DNA of 64,000 bases, taken from the NCBI RefSeq assembly GCF_025813715.1, contig NZ_CP107532.1:2356001-2420000 (forward strand). The letters run 5' to 3'. The notes below the pieces were generated by a model that was not told the origin of the DNA, did no database searches, and was given only the letters and a program-made list of their open reading frames with translations. Within the stretch, counting starts at the first letter, position 1. Every line of letters begins with the position of its first letter. Both the position numbers and the translations under genes were made by a program. Shown piece after piece: positions 1 through 8,308 of the stretch. This DNA is from Methylobacterium sp. FF17. Lineage in GTDB: Bacteria > Pseudomonadota > Alphaproteobacteria > Rhizobiales > Beijerinckiaceae.

Positions 1-227
1 GCGTAGGCGATGGTGGCTTCCTTGAAGAAGGGTTCGGCGGAGGAGGCGACGAGGTCGGCGATGTTGCCGTGGCGCGCCGCCTGGACCCAGCCGATCAGGA
101 TACCGCCGTCGAGGAGGCAGAGTTCGGCGATGAAGTCCCGGATCGCCGTGGCGAAGACACGCTCGGCGTCGGCAAGGATGCCGGCTCCGGGTGCGAATTC
201 CGTCGCAGGAAACGCCTCGGTCATCAT
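1..227 (-). CDS. Hypothetical flagellar-locus protein, partial (N-terminal 75 residues)
   Basis: Only the N-terminal part is present; the gene runs off the left edge. The start is ATGATG, and the second ATG overlaps the flhB stop (ATGATGA), so translation is probably coupled to flhB. The visible residues (MMTEAFPATEF, then AERVFATAIRDFIAELCLLDGG and SSAEPFFKEATIAYA) show no signal peptide, membrane helix or known motif and look like a helical cytoplasmic protein. Rhizobial flagellar operons often carry a small unnamed gene at this place after flhB. A flagellar assembly or switch accessory role is inference from context only. Confidence 0.6.
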   Translation of the reverse strand, partial: MMTEAFPATEFAPGAGILADAERVFATAIRDFIAELCLLDGGILIGWVQAARHGNIADLVASSAEPFFKEATIAY

Positions 228-1285
228 CGGGCCTTCGAGAACAGGAAGAACAGGATCTGAGCCACTGCGCTGTAGAACTCCGCCGGAATCATCTGGTCCA
301 CCTCGACACTGTCGTACAGGGACCTTGCGAGAGGCTTGTCTTCCACGACAGCGATGCCGTTCGCCTCGGCGATTTCTCGGATGCGCAGGGCCACGAGGTC
401 CTTGCCCTTGGCCATGACCAGGGGGGCGGGCTGCTCGTCGCGGGCGTAGCGCAGGGCGATGGCGTAGTGCGTGGGGTTCGCGATCACCACCGTGGCCTGC
501 TTGACGTTGGCGAGCATGCGCTTGCGCGAGCGGTCCTGCGCCAGCGAGCGCAGGCGGCTCTTCACCAGGGGATCGCCCTCGGTCTGCTTGTGCTCGTCCT
601 TGAGGTCCTGCTTCGACATGCGCAGGGAGCGCTGCCAGCGCATGCGCGACCAGACGAGGTCGGCCGCCACGATGACGATCGTGGCGATGCACACGACCGA
701 GATGAGCCGGACCGAGACGGTCAGGATGAGATCCGGGATCTGGCTCGGGTCGGCGAACATGGCACTCACGGCTTTGCCGCCCTCCGAGCGCAGGAGTAGC
801 AGGGCGATGAGACTGACACTTAAAAATTTAAGGAGCGATTTCAGGAACTCGACCTGACCCGCCTTTCCGAAGATCCGTCCCCAGCCCGCCGCCGGCGAGA
901 TGCGCGACCATTGCGGGCGGATCCGCTCGCCGACGAGGCTCGGCACGTTCTGGATCAGGGACGCGACGAGCCCGCAGCCCCCGATGATCAGCACGATGGG
1001 GATGAGGAAGCGCGCGGCCGCCATCGCGGTCGCTTCGAGGAGGCGCGCCACATCCTGGTTGTTCTCCAGGGCGAAATCGCGGGGATGGTCGAGGAAGGGC
1101 GCGAGCGCCTGGAGCAGGGGGGCGACCCCGTCCCGGACCACGAAGCTGAGGGCGATCAGCAGCCCGAGGATCGAGGCGAAGACCGGCGCCTCGCGGGAGA
1201 ACGGCACGTTGCCCTTGTCGAGGGCCTCGCGGATCTTCCGCTCGGTGGCGTCTTCGGTCTTGCTCTCCTGGTCTTCGTCGGACAT
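224..1285 (-). CDS. flhB: Flagellar export gate protein FlhB
   Basis: FlhB is the inner-membrane component of the flagellar type III export gate that switches substrate from rod/hook to filament proteins. The 353-residue length is normal for the family. The charged N-terminus (MSDEDQESKTEDATERKI) is typical, followed by hydrophobic segments over roughly residues 35-210 and a cytoplasmic C-domain. The autocleavage motif NPTH begins at about residue 270 (IANPTHYAIALRY). It lies 27 bp after fliG and overlaps the next gene by 4 bp, so it is part of the motA-to-flhB operon. Confidence 0.96.
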   Translation of the reverse strand: MSDEDQESKTEDATERKIREALDKGNVPFSREAPVFASILGLLIALSFVVRDGVAPLLQALAPFLDHPRDFALENNQDVARLLEATAMAAARFLIPIVLIIGGCGLVASLIQNVPSLVGERIRPQWSRISPAAGWGRIFGKAGQVEFLKSLLKFLSVSLIALLLLRSEGGKAVSAMFADPSQIPDLILTVSVRLISVVCIATIVIVAADLVWSRMRWQRSLRMSKQDLKDEHKQTEGDPLVKSRLRSLAQDRSRKRMLANVKQATVVIANPTHYAIALRYARDEQPAPLVMAKGKDLVALRIREIAEANGIAVVEDKPLARSLYDSVEVDQMIPAEFYSAVAQILFFLFSKAR

Positions 1286-1312
1286 CGCAGCATCAAGCCG
1301 GCCACGGTGGCG

Positions 1313-2350
1313 CTAGCGCACCAGGGCTTCGGCCTCGCCCCCGCCGTTGATCTCGATGTCGCCGCGCCCCGCCATCTCCAGGGCGAGGTCGGTGATGCTG
1401 CGGCGCGCCTCGGTCACGTCCTTCTGGGCCGCCGGCTCGCCGCCGTTCAGTTCGTGCTCCACCATGCGGCGTACACGGGCCGAGAGCGCCCCGAGGATGA
1501 CCCCCCGGAACTCCGCCTCGGTGCCCTTCAGCGCCAGGATCAGGCGGTCGTTGGGCACGGCGTCGAACAGGGTGGTGCGGGCGCGCGGCGCCAGCTTGAC
1601 GATGTCGTCGAAGGTGAAGAGCAGCCCCTTGAGGATCTCCACCGATTTCGGGCGCGATTCGGAGAGGCTGGAGAGCACCTCGTCGATCTGGGTCCGCTCC
1701 ATCTTGTTGATGATGTCGGCCATTTTGGCATGGGTGTCGGCCCCGGCGTTGCGGGCGCCGTTGGCGAGCAGGTCCTCGTGCAGGGCCTGCTCGATGATCG
1801 CGATCACCGCCTCGCCCACCGGCTTGAAGCTCAGCATCCGCCGCATCACCGTGTTGCGGGTGGGCTGGGGCAGGTGGGACATCACCTTGGCCGCCGCCGC
1901 CGGCTTCAGGCGCGACAGGATCAGGGCCGCCGTCTGGGGGTGTTCCTTGACGACGTAGCTCGCGATCACCGATTCGCCGACCTCGGACATGCGCTCCCAG
2001 ACCGAGCGCGTGGCGCCGCCCCGCGCGTCGGCGAGCATCTCGGCGACCTGATCCGCCGGGAGCAGCCCGGAGAACAGCTTCTCCACCTCGGAGGCGGTGC
2101 CGACGAGGCGGCCGTCGGCGGCGAATTCGTGGGAGAACATCTCGACGATGTCGTCGAGCTGGCCCGCGCTCACGGTGCCGAGCTGCGTGGCCGAGCGGGT
2201 GATGCGCTTGATCTCATCCGGCTCGAAATACTTCAGCAGGCGGCCGGCGGCGGGCTTGCCCATGGCCAGCAGCAGGGTCGCGACCTCGTCCACCGGCTTG
2301 AGGGACCGGTGGGGGCCTGGAGCCCGGAGGGGGATCGGCACGCTCGCCAC
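1313..2350 (-). CDS. fliG: Flagellar motor switch protein FliG
   Basis: FliG is the rotor protein that contacts the stator and couples torque to the C-ring. At 345 residues it has the usual length. The N-domain has the EVATLLLAMGKPAAGRLLKYF helix pair, the middle part holds HPQTAALILSRLKPAAAAKV (the HPQ region that binds FliM), and the C-domain has the charged torque helix around DDIVKLAPRARTTLF and PNDRLILALKG. It sits between fliN and flhB in the order usual for Rhizobiales. The fliN stop lies only 10 bp upstream of its start. Confidence 0.96.
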   Translation of the reverse strand: MASVPIPLRAPGPHRSLKPVDEVATLLLAMGKPAAGRLLKYFEPDEIKRITRSATQLGTVSAGQLDDIVEMFSHEFAADGRLVGTASEVEKLFSGLLPADQVAEMLADARGGATRSVWERMSEVGESVIASYVVKEHPQTAALILSRLKPAAAAKVMSHLPQPTRNTVMRRMLSFKPVGEAVIAIIEQALHEDLLANGARNAGADTHAKMADIINKMERTQIDEVLSSLSESRPKSVEILKGLLFTFDDIVKLAPRARTTLFDAVPNDRLILALKGTEAEFRGVILGALSARVRRMVEHELNGGEPAAQKDVTEARRSITDLALEMAGRGDIEINGGGEAEALVR

Positions 2351-2360
2351 GCCGGGGTCC

Positions 2361-2753
2361 TCAGCCGTTCTGGCCGGCGTCGGCCGGGCCGACGATCTCG
2401 GTCAGCGAGACTCCGAAGCGCGAATTGTCCTCCTCCACCACCACGATCTCGCCGCGCGCCACCACCCGGCCGTTCACGGTGACGTCCACGGGCTCGCCGA
2501 CCCGGTGGTCGAGGGGCACGATGGCGCCGCGCCCGAGCTTCATCAGGTTCGCCACCGGCATCGTCGCCGAACCCAGGACCACCTGGATCAGGACGGGGAT
2601 GCGCAGGATCGAATCGAGGTTGCGGCCGTCGCCGATCCGCGCGTCGGGCGACGCCGCCTCGGGGGCCGAAGCGGCGGCCGAGACGGTCGGGAAGACCGGC
2701 GGGGCAGCGGAGGACGCGAGGTCCGCATCGTCGAAGGGGCTGTTGCTCATCAT
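2361..2753 (-). CDS. fliN: Flagellar motor switch protein FliN
   Basis: FliN forms the base of the C-ring with FliM and binds CheY and the export apparatus. The 130-residue protein has a variable Ala/Pro-rich N-terminus (about residues 1-55) and then the conserved SpoA domain: ILRIPVLIQVVLGSATMPV, LMKLGRGAIVPLD and GEIVVVEEDNSRFGVSL. It starts at ATG 2753. A gap of 118 bp without an evident gene separates it from the upstream 99-residue gene, so a separate promoter there is possible. Confidence 0.95.
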   Translation of the reverse strand: MMSNSPFDDADLASSAAPPVFPTVSAAASAPEAASPDARIGDGRNLDSILRIPVLIQVVLGSATMPVANLMKLGRGAIVPLDHRVGEPVDVTVNGRVVARGEIVVVEEDNSRFGVSLTEIVGPADAGQNG

Positions 2754-2871
2754 CCGCTCGTGAGGGGCTGCGATCGAACGTCGGGGGAGGGATTCGGCCG
2801 TCAGCGGAAAGGGGAAGGATCGGGGAAACGCGGTCGCGGCGCAAGCGGATCAGCGCCGTTCGGCTGACCCC

Positions 2872-3171
2872 TCACCGCACGTGGCGCTCGTGTGTGGCGA
2901 CAAGATCGCGCCGGCTGGCCTCCAGCTCCGCGAGGGTCTGGCGCGCCTCGCCGATGCGCTGGTCGAGGGCCTCCAGGATCTCGCGGCCCTCGGTGCTGAA
3001 GCTGCGCACCGCGTCGCCCGCCTGGGTGAGCGCGTGGCCGGACCGGGTGAGGATGCGGCCGTACTCGGCCTGGGTCCGGTCGAGGCGCTTCAGCTTGAGG
3101 TACATCGGCACCACGCAGGCGCTCGTGCCCACGAGGGCCAGGAGGAGGATGGTGTCAGCCCACGGCGTCAT
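2872..3171 (-). CDS. Small membrane-anchored coiled-coil protein of the flagellar operon
   Basis: This 99-residue protein has one N-terminal hydrophobic segment (residues 6-25, DTILLLALVGTSACVVPMYL) followed by a charged helix rich in Ala, Glu, Gln and Arg that should form a coiled coil. Its start overlaps the end of fliM by 17 bp, so it is translated with fliM. Alphaproteobacterial flagellar operons commonly hold a similar anchored coiled-coil gene between fliM and fliN (I recall the name DUF6468 but cannot verify it). A role in motor or stator assembly is inference. Confidence 0.8.
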   Translation of the reverse strand: MTPWADTILLLALVGTSACVVPMYLKLKRLDRTQAEYGRILTRSGHALTQAGDAVRSFSTEGREILEALDQRIGEARQTLAELEASRRDLVATHERHVR

Positions 3172-4087
3172 CGCCCGCGCCTTCCTTACCCGGAGTGATG
3201 GCTTCGTCGACGCGCAGGACGTAGGAGCCCTGCGCCTGCCCCATATGGCACCAGAACAGCGGCCTGTCGTTGCCCTCGAGCTTCACCCGCGTCGCGGGCG
3301 TCGCGTCGAGGCCGATGACCTGGCCGACCTTGAGGCCGGCGATCTCGCCCAGGGTCAGGGTGCGTTCCTCGAGCACCGCCCGGAGGGTGACCTGCGCCTT
3401 CTGCACCTCGGTGGCGATCTGCTGCGTCCAGGCCGGGTCGCGGGCGGCGGAATCGCCGGTCAGCACCTTGGCGAGGGCGGGGCGCATCGGGTTGAGGACG
3501 GATTGGGGCAGGATCAGGAAGAGTTCGCCGCCGCGATTGAGGGCCTGGATCGAGAACTTGGCCTCGACGGCCTTGTTGCTGCGGCCGCCGATTACGGCGA
3601 ATTCCATGCGGGTCTCGGTGCGCTCCAGCCGGAACGGCGTCGCGGAGACCAGGGAGAACGAGGATTCCAGGGCCTTGCCGACCTGTTCGAGGATGGTCTG
3701 GGCGAGGCGGATCTCCAGGGCCGAGAAGGCGCGCTCGTCCTCCACCGGCGGCTCGGCTCCGTCGGCGCCGAACAGGGCCTCCACCATGGTGAAGAGGAAG
3801 TCCCGGTCGAGGCCCACCAGGATGTGGCTGTCCCATTCGGGGGCGTGGAAGATGCCCGCCACCGCGTTGCCCTCGTAGGCGTCGAGCATCTCGCCGAAGC
3901 GACCGCTCGCGAAGCCGTTGAACGCAAAGTAGACCGGTGAGGAGACGAGCGGCTTCAGGTTGTCCGAGCAGCCCGAGGTGAGCCGGTCGAACACCACGTT
4001 CAGCATCGGCATGCGGTCGAGGGAGAGCCCCCCGGCCTCGATCAGGCGGGCGCGGATGTCGGCGGCGTTGCCGGTGGACGCGTCCAT
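3155..4087 (-). CDS. fliM: Flagellar motor switch protein FliM
   Basis: FliM links FliG to FliN in the C-ring and is the main CheY-P receptor. The protein has 310 residues. The middle CheC-like domain includes GRFGEMLDAYEGNAVAGIFHAPEW and the C-terminal SpoA domain includes VTLRAVLEERTLTLGEIAGLKVGQVIGLD. The N-terminus is short and divergent, as in rhizobial FliM, and I see no clear EIDALL-type CheY-binding peptide. It follows motA after 2 bp and overlaps the next gene by 17 bp. Confidence 0.93.
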   Translation of the reverse strand: MDASTGNAADIRARLIEAGGLSLDRMPMLNVVFDRLTSGCSDNLKPLVSSPVYFAFNGFASGRFGEMLDAYEGNAVAGIFHAPEWDSHILVGLDRDFLFTMVEALFGADGAEPPVEDERAFSALEIRLAQTILEQVGKALESSFSLVSATPFRLERTETRMEFAVIGGRSNKAVEAKFSIQALNRGGELFLILPQSVLNPMRPALAKVLTGDSAARDPAWTQQIATEVQKAQVTLRAVLEERTLTLGEIAGLKVGQVIGLDATPATRVKLEGNDRPLFWCHMGQAQGSYVLRVDEAITPGKEGAGDDAVG

Positions 4088-4089
4088 GC

Positions 4090-4962
4090 TCAGGCGGCCT
4101 CCCTCTGCGCGCCGCCGTTCACGGTGGCGTTCTCGACCTCGTCGATGGTGGGCCGGTCGGCGAGCGAGATGCCCTTGCGGCCATACTCGACGGCGATCTG
4201 CGGCACCGCCCCGCTCATGTAGGCGATCAGGGTCTGCTTGACGACGACGTAGACGTGGTTCTGCTTCTCGCGGACCGCCTTGATCTTGATCGCGAAGGGG
4301 GCGAGCACGCCGTAGGACATGAACACCCCGAAGAAGGTGCCCACCAGCGCCGCGCCGATGAGGCCGCCGAGGATCTGGGGCGACTGGTCGAGGGCGCCCA
4401 TGGCCTTCACGATGCCGAGCACCGCCGCCACGATGCCGAGCGCCGGCATCGCCTCGGCCACGGTGGTGACCGCCGCGTAGGGCTTGAGCCGGTCCTTGCG
4501 GTAGCCCGAGATCTCCTCCTCCATCAGGGCCTCGATCTCGTGCGCGCGGGCGTTGCCGATCAGGATGAGCCGGGCGTAGTCGCAGATGAACAGGACGAGG
4601 TCGGCATCCTTGGCCACGTCCGGATAGGCCTTGAAGATCTCGGAATTGGCCGGGTCGTCGAGGTGCGGCTCGACCTCGTTGCGGGGCTTCGTCTTCAACT
4701 CGCGCACGAGGGCGTGCAGCAGGCCGAGCAGGGCGAGGTAGTCCTTGCGCTTGGGCACCTTGCCGGTGAGCGCGTCCATGCTCGCCTTACCGGAATCCAC
4801 CACCGTCTTCATCGTGTTGGCCATGATGAAGCCGCCGGCTCCCATGCCCCCGATGATGACGAATTCCCACGGTTGCCAGAGCACGACGAGGTGGCCGCCC
4901 ATGGCGACGAAGCCGCCGAGCATGCAGGCGATTGCGATGACGAGGCCGATGAGAACGCCCAA
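4090..4962 (-). CDS. motA: Flagellar stator protein MotA
   Basis: MotA forms with MotB the proton-driven stator of the flagellar motor in the inner membrane. At 290 residues it has the family length. It starts with a hydrophobic helix (MGVLIGLVIAIACMLGGFVAMGG), has the cytoplasmic loop with the charged stretch RELKTKPRNEVEPHLDDP, and two further helices around VVAAVLGIVKAMGALDQSP and ALVGTFFGVFMSYGVLAPFA. It is the first gene of the operon. The 148 bp between it and the divergent gene at 5111 should hold the operon promoter. motB is not in the window. Confidence 0.96.
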   Translation of the reverse strand: MGVLIGLVIAIACMLGGFVAMGGHLVVLWQPWEFVIIGGMGAGGFIMANTMKTVVDSGKASMDALTGKVPKRKDYLALLGLLHALVRELKTKPRNEVEPHLDDPANSEIFKAYPDVAKDADLVLFICDYARLILIGNARAHEIEALMEEEISGYRKDRLKPYAAVTTVAEAMPALGIVAAVLGIVKAMGALDQSPQILGGLIGAALVGTFFGVFMSYGVLAPFAIKIKAVREKQNHVYVVVKQTLIAYMSGAVPQIAVEYGRKGISLADRPTIDEVENATVNGGAQREAA

Positions 4963-5110
4963 GGCTCGACGCCTCCGCTGGGGACAGAATGGATCGTTGT
5001 GGCGGACCTAAGCCGGGAGGCTTGCGCGGGGCTGGATCGCTCTTTCGCCCCGCCGCGCGTTGACGCGCAGGGAGCCCGCGCGGCGCGGGCCCGACCCCAT
5101 GAGGAGCCAC

Positions 5111-5335
5111 ATGAGCAGCAGCGCGACATCGGGCAACCAGCACCAATCGAGCAACGAGCACGAGCCCGCCACCGTCAACGTCTCCGAGCCCTGGACCCTG
5201 GCCTACTGGGCGCGCCGCTTCGAGGTGCCGAGCGAGGACGTGCAGGCGGCGGTGGAGGTCGTGGGCCACGAGCCCGCGCGGGTGGCCGCCCATCTCGGCC
5301 GGCCCTGGCCGTTCGAGGGCAGCGGCATCGTCTGA
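5111..5335 (+). CDS. DUF3606-like small protein
   Basis: A protein of 74 residues. The ATG at 5111 is chosen because GAGGAG lies 6 bp upstream; an in-frame upstream extension lacks a ribosome binding site. After a polar N-terminus (SSSATSGNQHQSSNEHE) comes a compact segment EPWTLAYWARRFEVPSEDVQ with VEVVGHEPARVAAHL. The pattern of Trp-acidic helix followed by AV..VG....V..HL resembles DUF3606 proteins, which are small and of unknown function. It is convergent with dut, with only 7 bp between the stops. Confidence 0.7.
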   Translation: MSSSATSGNQHQSSNEHEPATVNVSEPWTLAYWARRFEVPSEDVQAAVEVVGHEPARVAAHLGRPWPFEGSGIV

Positions 5336-5342
5336 GCGCGCC

Positions 5343-5843
5343 TCAGCGCCGCCCCGTGGAGCCGAAGCCGCCGCTGCCGCGCCCGCCGGGCGCCTCGACG
5401 GCCTGGTCCTCGGTTCGTGGCGCCTCGGCGGCCTTCACCGTCAGGGTCGGCCGCGTCACCCGGGTGAAGACGAGCTGGGCGATGCGGTCGCCGGGCTCGA
5501 TCCGGATGCCGGCCCCGCCGGGGTTGCGGTTCCAGGCCGAGATCAGCAGCGGTCCCGCGTAGTCGGCGTCGATCACTCCCGTGCCGTTGCCGAGGACGAG
5601 GCCCTCGCGATGGCCGAGACCGGAGCGCGGGAAGATCAGCCCGCACCAGGCCGGATCGCCGATCGCCAGGGTGAAGCCCGCCGGAATCAGGGCCGGCGGC
5701 CCCTGCGGCGGCAGGTCCAGTGCCGCGTCGAGGCAGGCGTGCAGGTCGAGTCCGGCGGCGTCCGCCGAGCCCCAGCGGGGAAAGCCCCAGCCGGCGAGGC
5801 GGGCATCGAGCAGACGGATCTCGACGGAGAGGTCGCGGCTCAC
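5343..5843 (-). CDS. dut: Deoxyuridine 5'-triphosphate nucleotidohydrolase (dUTPase)
   Basis: It hydrolyses dUTP to dUMP and pyrophosphate, which keeps uracil out of DNA and feeds dTMP synthesis. All trimeric dUTPase motifs are visible: ADAAGLDLHA (motif 1), PRSGLGHREGL (motif 2), GNGTGVIDADYAGPL with the catalytic Asp (motif 3), RIEPGDRIAQLVF (motif 4) and the Gly-rich C-terminal arm GRGSGGFGSTGRR (motif 5). The GTG start at 5843 overlaps the stop of the upstream gene as GTGA and gives 166 residues. A much longer in-frame upstream extension has no coding character. Confidence 0.93.
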   Translation of the reverse strand: MSRDLSVEIRLLDARLAGWGFPRWGSADAAGLDLHACLDAALDLPPQGPPALIPAGFTLAIGDPAWCGLIFPRSGLGHREGLVLGNGTGVIDADYAGPLLISAWNRNPGGAGIRIEPGDRIAQLVFTRVTRPTLTVKAAEAPRTEDQAVEAPGGRGSGGFGSTGRR

Positions 5844-6727
5844 GCGCCTCGCGCCGCGATGGCGTCGGCGAGCGCCACGGTCCGTCCGGCCTCGACCGCG
5901 TGCAGGCGCTCCACCATCTTCCCGTCGAGGGCGATGACGCCGCGCGCCCGGTTCTCCGGCTCGGCGAAGGCGGCCAGGATGCGCCGGGCCCAGGCGACTT
6001 CGTCCGGGCTCGGGCCGAAGGCCGCGTTGGCCGGGCCGATCTGGTCCGGATGGATCAGCATCTTGCCGTCGAAGCCGCAATCGCGCCCCTGCGCGCACTC
6101 GCCTGCGAATCCCTCCGCATCGCGAAAATCGTTGTAGATGCCGTCGATCACGTCGATCTCGTAGGCCCGCGCCGCCGCGATCACGCTCATCAGCCAGGGC
6201 ATCAGGGCCGGGCGGCCCGGCACCCCGAGGCGCAGGCGGCTGGCCTTGGCGAGATCGTTCGGCCCGACCATGAGGCAGGCGAGCCGCGTGTCCACGTCGC
6301 GGGCCGAACTCGCGATCTCGGCCAGATGCAGGATCGCCATCGGGCTCTCGATCATCGCCCAGGTCCGGGTCCGGTCGGGCGCGCCGAGGCGGCGCAGGCG
6401 CGAGCCCACCGCCACCAGGGCGTCCGGCCCCGTCACCTTCGGCACCACGATGGCATCCGGGCCGGCCGGCGCGATGGCGGCGAGGTCCGCCTCGCCGTAG
6501 GGCGTGTCGAGGGCGTTGATGCGCACCAGCACCTCGCGCGGGCCGAAGCCCCCTTCCGCGACCGCGCGGGCGACGGCCTCGCGGGTCGCGGCCCGGGTCT
6601 CCGGCGCCACGCCGTCCTCGAGGTCGATCATCACGACGTCGGCCGGCAGGGTGCGGGCCTTCTCCAGGAGCCTGGGATTGGAGCCCGGCATGGCGAGGAC
6701 GCTGCGGCGGGGGCGGATCTCGGTCAT
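5840..6727 (-). CDS. HpcH/HpaI aldolase / CitE-like acyl-CoA lyase
   Basis: The 295-residue protein belongs to the CitE/malyl-CoA lyase TIM-barrel family that cleaves or hydrolyses beta-hydroxyacyl-CoA thioesters with Mg2+. Visible signatures are RRSVLAMPGSNPRLLEKA, the acidic motif VVMIDLEDGVAP, an Arg in VLVRINALDT, AMIESPMAI with the metal-binding Glu, VGPNDLA and FDGKMLIHPDQI. The start MTEIRPRR at 6727 gives the normal N-terminus. It is translationally coupled to dut by a GTGA overlap. Substrate (malyl-, citramalyl- or another CoA ester) cannot be told from sequence alone. It is shorter than typical methylotroph malyl-CoA lyase. Confidence 0.85.
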   Translation of the reverse strand: MTEIRPRRSVLAMPGSNPRLLEKARTLPADVVMIDLEDGVAPETRAATREAVARAVAEGGFGPREVLVRINALDTPYGEADLAAIAPAGPDAIVVPKVTGPDALVAVGSRLRRLGAPDRTRTWAMIESPMAILHLAEIASSARDVDTRLACLMVGPNDLAKASRLRLGVPGRPALMPWLMSVIAAARAYEIDVIDGIYNDFRDAEGFAGECAQGRDCGFDGKMLIHPDQIGPANAAFGPSPDEVAWARRILAAFAEPENRARGVIALDGKMVERLHAVEAGRTVALADAIAARGA

Positions 6728-6963
6728 GGCGCATCCCTTGGCGTCGGTTCGAGGATCGAGCCCCGGGGGAGGCCGGACCCGGCGGCGATGTCGGCAGGGG
6801 CGATGCCCCGGCCCACGACGACTCACATCCCCAGAGCCCGGCGATAGCGCCCCGGGTTTGCGGATTCAAGGCGGCGGGGCCCGCCCGCGGCCGCTCCGGA
6901 TCGGCGCGCCCCGTCCCCGGGAAACTGCGCAGATCGCGGTGCGCCCACCGACGGCCCCGGCGG

Positions 6964-6992
6964 ATGTCATCGAACTGTCGCGCAATCGTCAT
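6964..6992 (+). promoter_or_regulatory. Pho box (PhoB operator) upstream of pstS
   Basis: Three 7-bp direct repeats, ATGTCAT (6964), CTGTCGC (6975) and TCGTCAT (6986), recur with an exact 11-bp period. This matches the PhoB box (CTGTCAT, 4-bp spacer, CTGTCAT) with one extra half-site. It is 95 bp upstream of the pstS start in a 359-bp non-coding stretch. PhoB encoded at 11939 would activate this operon under phosphate starvation. Confidence 0.8.
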
Positions 6993-7086
6993 ACCGCCTT
7001 GCCTGAACCGGACGTATGGCGCGGTGCACAACGGAGGGCGGGCTCAACCCCGGCCTCTCGCGCACGCTCCTCCAGGAGACCAGCAC

Positions 7087-8124
7087 ATGAAGTTCACCAC
7101 CCTCGCTGCCCTCGTAGGCCTCGGCCTCGCCACCCTCGCGCCCGCCCAGGCGGCCGACATCACCGGCGCCGGCGCGACCTTCCCGTTCCCGGTCTATTCG
7201 AAGTGGGCCGAAGCCTACCGCAAGGACAGCGGCATGGGCCTCAACTACCAGTCGATCGGTTCGGGCGGCGGCATCAAGCAGATCCAGGCCAAGACCGTCG
7301 ATTTCGGCGCCACCGACGCGCCGCTGAAGGGCCCCGCCCTCGAGAAGGACGGCCTCGTCCAGTTCCCGACCGTCATGGGCGGCGTCGTCACCGTGGTGAA
7401 CATCCCGGGCGTCGAGCCGGGCAAGCTGAAGCTGACCGGTGAGATCATCGCCGAGATCTATGCCGGCAAGATCGCCAAGTGGTCGGACGCCAAGATCGCC
7501 AAGCTGAACGAGGGCCTGAAGCTCCCCGAGGCGAACATCACCCCGGTCTACCGCTCGGACGCCTCCGGCACGACCAACATCTTCACCACCTACCTCTCGC
7601 AGGCCTCCGAGGCCTGGAAGAAGGAATTCGGCGCCGCCACCACGGTGAGCTGGCCGGTCGGCCAGGGCGGCAAGGGCAACGAGGGCGTGACCGCCACCGT
7701 CAAGCAGGTCCCGAACGCCATCGGCTACGTCGAGTCGGCCTACGCCAAGCAGAACAAGCTCAGCCACACCCTGATCCAGAACAAGGCCGGCAAGTTCCCG
7801 CAGCCCGACGACAAGGCCTTCCAGGCCGCCGCCGCCAGCGCCGACTGGAAGTCAGCCCCGGGCTTCGGCATCTCCCTGACCGACCAGGCCGGTGACGATG
7901 CCTGGCCGATCACCGCCGCCACCTTCATCCTGGTCCACAAGGACCCGGCCGACCCGGCCAAGACCGCCGACGTGCTGAAGTTCTTCAACTGGGCCTACAA
8001 GAACGGCGACAAGCTCGCCATCGACCTCGACTACGTGCCGCTGCCCGACGCCGTCGTCGGCCAGATCCACGACGCGTGGAAGGAGATCAAGGGCAAGGAC
8101 GGCAAGCCCGTCTTCAACATGTGA
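7087..8124 (+). CDS. pstS: Phosphate ABC transporter, periplasmic substrate-binding protein PstS
   Basis: It captures phosphate in the periplasm for the PstCAB importer. The start at 7087 has AGGAG upstream and gives 345 residues with a Sec signal peptide (MKFTTLAALVGLGLATLAPAQA, cleavage about residue 22). Phosphate-binding motifs are visible: ITGAGATFPFPVY at the mature N-terminus, SIGSGGGIKQI, DFGATDAPLK and YRSDASGTTNIFT. It is the first gene of the pst operon, directly behind the Pho box, and is followed by two GC-rich hairpins before pstC. Confidence 0.97.
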   Translation: MKFTTLAALVGLGLATLAPAQAADITGAGATFPFPVYSKWAEAYRKDSGMGLNYQSIGSGGGIKQIQAKTVDFGATDAPLKGPALEKDGLVQFPTVMGGVVTVVNIPGVEPGKLKLTGEIIAEIYAGKIAKWSDAKIAKLNEGLKLPEANITPVYRSDASGTTNIFTTYLSQASEAWKKEFGAATTVSWPVGQGGKGNEGVTATVKQVPNAIGYVESAYAKQNKLSHTLIQNKAGKFPQPDDKAFQAAAASADWKSAPGFGISLTDQAGDDAWPITAATFILVHKDPADPAKTADVLKFFNWAYKNGDKLAIDLDYVPLPDAVVGQIHDAWKEIKGKDGKPVFNM

Positions 8125-8132
8125 GCCCGACC

Positions 8133-8154
8133 CTCGCGGGCTCCGGCCCGCGAG
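8133..8154 (+). terminator. pstS-pstC intergenic hairpin 1
   Basis: A perfect 9-bp stem (CTCGCGGGC / GCCCGCGAG) with a 4-base loop, starting 8 bp after the pstS stop. No T-run follows, so it may act as an mRNA processing or 3'-end stabilising element that raises pstS over the membrane genes rather than as a full terminator. Confidence 0.55.
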
Positions 8155-8198
8155 CCCGGGGACGAGCCATCGCGTTCCCGCGCGACCGAAACGAACGG

Positions 8199-8220
8199 GC
8201 CCGGCGCCGATCCGCCGGGC
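8199..8220 (+). terminator. pstS-pstC intergenic hairpin 2
   Basis: A second perfect stem of 8 bp (GCCCGGCG / CGCCGGGC) with a 6-base loop lies 88 bp before pstC. It is not followed by a T-run. Together with hairpin 1 it makes partial termination or RNA processing between pstS and pstC plausible. Confidence 0.45.
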
Positions 8221-8308
8221 TCTACCCCTGGCAGCGACCCGGCGATCCCCTCTCGCGTCGATGATCGGCGCGCGCTAGGACGCCGCACGGTGAAGAGAAG
8301 ACATTCGG

